From Deltaproteobacteria bacterium (lineage in GTDB: Bacteria > Desulfobacterota > Desulfomonilia > UBA1062): a stretch of 8,574 bases of DNA. Under the pieces are notes generated by a model, which made no database searches, was not told the DNA's origin, and saw nothing but the letters and a program-made list of their open reading frames with translations. The position numbers and the translations under genes are program-made. Shown here piece by piece: positions 6,889 through 8,574 of the stretch. The stretch is from assembly GCA_016934135.1 (NCBI GenBank), contig JAFGTK010000018.1, positions 1 through 8,574 of the forward strand. The letters run 5' to 3'. Position 1 is the first letter of the stretch; every line of letters begins with the position of its first letter.

Positions 6889-8499
6889 TTATTCCTTCAC
6901 AGGATATTCTCTGTTTATTTCATCAAGAAGGGCCCTGTATTTCGGTGCCTCGCACAGAGGCTGTCCGAGATATGCAAGATGCCCCCAGGAACCATACTTC
7001 GTCTCCTGTGCGGTCACATAGGAAAATGCCATAAACAGACCTATATTCATATCCCTGCAGGCCTGCATGAATTCTCTGTATGCCAGATACATATCAGGAG
7101 ATTTCTGGACATCCCACAGTGCCTGCCGGTAAGCAGGTGAAGAGCCCAGCGGAGACGGACAGACTGATTGACCTGCCTCATAGGTTAAATATTCCAGGTT
7201 ATATTTCGATGCAATATCCGCATGTTTCTTCATCACAGGGATTTCATGGACACGCATATAATGCATAACAAGCCTCATGACATCGGCTGCTTCAGCCCGG
7301 GCGCCAAGGACCCGGAGTTCCTCATAGCCGGCCTTTCCCAGACCGAAGTAGGCGCTTGTGGCCAGGGCATCCATACCGCCGGGGCCGAGATGATCTATTG
7401 CACCCTGTATGACACGGGGGTTCGCCTGCTGGCCGCTTACCACGCGGATGACCCGACCGCCCGGATCACCAAATCCTGTCTGCCAGACATTGAAGGCCTT
7501 TCCGGCAAACTGTGCATATTTTCCAGGATGCGACAATGACGGATCACCGTTTTCTTCAACCCAGCGGTACTGTGGAAACATGTAATTCCACACCTCATTG
7601 GAATACTCGATATAGACCTTACGCTCGGGTTTTAACTGATTCTTCACAAGCATTGCAAACTGACGGATATAATCATTGTCAGCCTGGTGAGGTATACAGA
7701 ACCACGGATCAGCGCCTATCAGATTGCAGAGTTCTATCATGTATTCTATTGCTACCCCGTGATCCCCTGCCTGGGTATATGTCGATCTCCTGGTTCTCTG
7801 ATCCCACTTTTTCTCACAGGAATCATTTGTTCTCTGCCAGCACATGAACCGTATAACCTTGAAAGGTCTCAATCCATCGACAAACTTCGGGTTGAATGGC
7901 TGTGTTTCGCCGGTTGTCTCAAACCCGGGCATAATGACACGGATATTTCTGATATGATCACCCTTTTCAGAGCGCATGATCTTCATGAGTATCCCTCTGC
8001 CGTCAGAAGACGGTGTGACATCGAGTTCGATACGACCCGGCTCTGCATGTATGATACTGGCATCGAAATAAAATGCAATCTCTCCTTGTCCATCATAAAG
8101 ACACACGTATCTGCCTGCAGGATAATCGCCGTGAATATCCCTGCACATAAGGGTTGCAACGATCTGAGGGGCTTCTGTCCCTTCAACCGCAACAGGCAGA
8201 TAAAGAGGATACCCGTCCATGTCCAGAGGTATTGAATCAAGAACATGAGTATCCCACGGATTTTTCCCTTCAGGTTTGTTGCGGGCGTTTTGCGTTACCC
8301 ACTGCATGGAACTCCTGGTGATATCCACAAAAGGCAAATCCGGCATCCAGTAGGTTGTTGATGACAGGTTCATCCCGACTGCCATGTCTTTTGGTTCCAG
8401 GCTGTAAGCTTTCGTATGATTCTCAAGGGTATTGAAATACACATGGAAGACAAAGAGGCTCAACACAATCCCTGCAGTTATAAGAAGTATCTTTTTCAT
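6889..8499 (-). CDS. Membrane-anchored extracytoplasmic protein resembling a clan GH-A glycoside hydrolase
   Basis: From the ATG at 8499 the protein has 536 residues. It opens with MKKILLITAGIVLSLFVFHVYF, a basic start and one hydrophobic helix with no obvious cleavage or lipobox site, so a signal anchor facing the periplasm is likely. Residues ~35-210 look like a beta-rich domain. The C-terminal ~320 residues look like a (beta/alpha)8 barrel: IEYSNEVWN contains the Asn-Glu pair typical of the clan GH-A acid/base (Glu302), and LTYEAGQS offers a candidate nucleophile (Glu441). A spacing of about 140 residues suits that clan. The substrate is unknown. The position beside a polysaccharide operon suggests cleavage of the polymer, comparable in principle to the hydrolases of the Psl and Pel systems. 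I chose 8499 over the in-frame ATG at 8511 because AAGGA lies 4 bases before 8499, whereas 8511 has no ribosome site. The exact hydrolase family was not recognised. Confidence 0.75.
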   Translation of the reverse strand: MKKILLITAGIVLSLFVFHVYFNTLENHTKAYSLEPKDMAVGMNLSSTTYWMPDLPFVDITRSSMQWVTQNARNKPEGKNPWDTHVLDSIPLDMDGYPLYLPVAVEGTEAPQIVATLMCRDIHGDYPAGRYVCLYDGQGEIAFYFDASIIHAEPGRIELDVTPSSDGRGILMKIMRSEKGDHIRNIRVIMPGFETTGETQPFNPKFVDGLRPFKVIRFMCWQRTNDSCEKKWDQRTRRSTYTQAGDHGVAIEYMIELCNLIGADPWFCIPHQADNDYIRQFAMLVKNQLKPERKVYIEYSNEVWNYMFPQYRWVEENGDPSLSHPGKYAQFAGKAFNVWQTGFGDPGGRVIRVVSGQQANPRVIQGAIDHLGPGGMDALATSAYFGLGKAGYEELRVLGARAEAADVMRLVMHYMRVHEIPVMKKHADIASKYNLEYLTYEAGQSVCPSPLGSSPAYRQALWDVQKSPDMYLAYREFMQACRDMNIGLFMAFSYVTAQETKYGSWGHLAYLGQPLCEAPKYRALLDEINREYPVKE

Positions 8500-8503
8500 C
8501 TGA

Positions 8504-8509
8504 TCCTTC
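8504..8509 (-). promoter_or_regulatory. Probable ribosome binding site for the hydrolase-like gene
   Basis: On the minus strand GAAGGA lies 4 bases before the ATG at 8499. It overlaps the last base of the upstream in-frame ATG at 8511, which itself has no Shine-Dalgarno-like sequence in the preceding 15 bases. This decides the start in favour of 8499. Confidence 0.55.
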
Positions 8510-8511
8510 AT

Positions 8512-8574
8512 CTACGTGATAATACAGGTACCAGAATTCATCGCTTGCGTCCACAAAACATGATCAATCTCCAG
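8512..8574 (-). CDS. Possible 3' end of an upstream minus-strand gene (truncated by window edge)
   Basis: Reading the minus strand from the window edge, one frame stays open for 20 codons and ends at TAG (8512-8514), 12 bases before the hydrolase-like start at 8499. The peptide ends NSGTCIIT. The other two minus-strand frames hit stops within the same stretch. If real, it is the end of a preceding gene in an operon with the hydrolase-like gene. The stretch is too short to recognise a family, and an open frame this short could be chance. Confidence 0.3.
   Translation of the reverse strand: MEIDHVLWTQAMNSGTCIIT

Noticed and set aside
7687..8235. 182-codon plus-strand open frame opposite the hydrolase-like gene
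   Set aside because: It is antisense to a frame with clear domain signals and a signal anchor. The translated product looks like reverse-complement noise and has no ribosome site.
8512..8574. TATTAT as a possible -10 promoter element upstream of the hydrolase-like gene
   Set aside because: No acceptable -35 box lies about 17 bases upstream (CAAGCG), and the region may be coding.

Overview
The window is a chromosomal exopolysaccharide or surface-glycan biosynthesis locus of a bacterium. The polymer-handling proteins seen (a Wzz-type chain-length protein with a cytoplasmic ATPase-like domain, an O-antigen polymerase/ligase-like membrane protein and a polyprenol-phosphate sugar transferase) are typical of Wzx/Wzy-dependent pathways, most likely in a Gram-negative. 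By eye, base composition is near 50% GC and codon use is even across the window. Taxonomy cannot be fixed from this. Nitrospirota, Desulfobacterota or planctomycete-like lineages are only impressions.

Layout. Five plus-strand genes (1-6829) form a tight operon: the 3' end of an intact sugar-phosphate transferase (1-360); a three-domain fusion of nucleotidyltransferase-like, left-handed beta-helix and sugar-transferase-like parts (364-1908); a Wzz/tyrosine-kinase-like protein (1905-4118); a GT4 glycosyltransferase (4131-5417); and a polytopic O-antigen ligase/polymerase-like protein (5453-6829). Gaps are 3, -4, 12 and 35 bases, so co-transcription is likely. A convergent minus-strand gene (6889-8499) encodes a membrane-anchored extracytoplasmic protein that looks like a clan GH-A glycoside hydrolase. 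Its upstream neighbour may end at 8512. No stretch over 60 bases is clearly non-coding, and no RNA gene, mobile element, repeat array or CRISPR was seen.

Working model. The first transferase loads a sugar phosphate onto undecaprenyl phosphate. The GT4 enzyme extends the repeat unit, the polytopic protein polymerises or ligates it outside the inner membrane, the Wzz-like protein sets chain length or export, and the anchored hydrolase may trim or release polymer. The flippase, outer-membrane export protein and other glycosyltransferases are not in the window.

The most unusual point is that three enzyme-like domains in two adjacent, overlapping genes have lost key catalytic residues while their reading frames remain intact. 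These are the nucleotidyltransferase and sugar-transferase domains of the fusion protein, and the P-loop kinase domain of the Wzz protein. The locus therefore appears to pair an active initiating transferase with candidate pseudoenzymes that may act as scaffolds or regulators.
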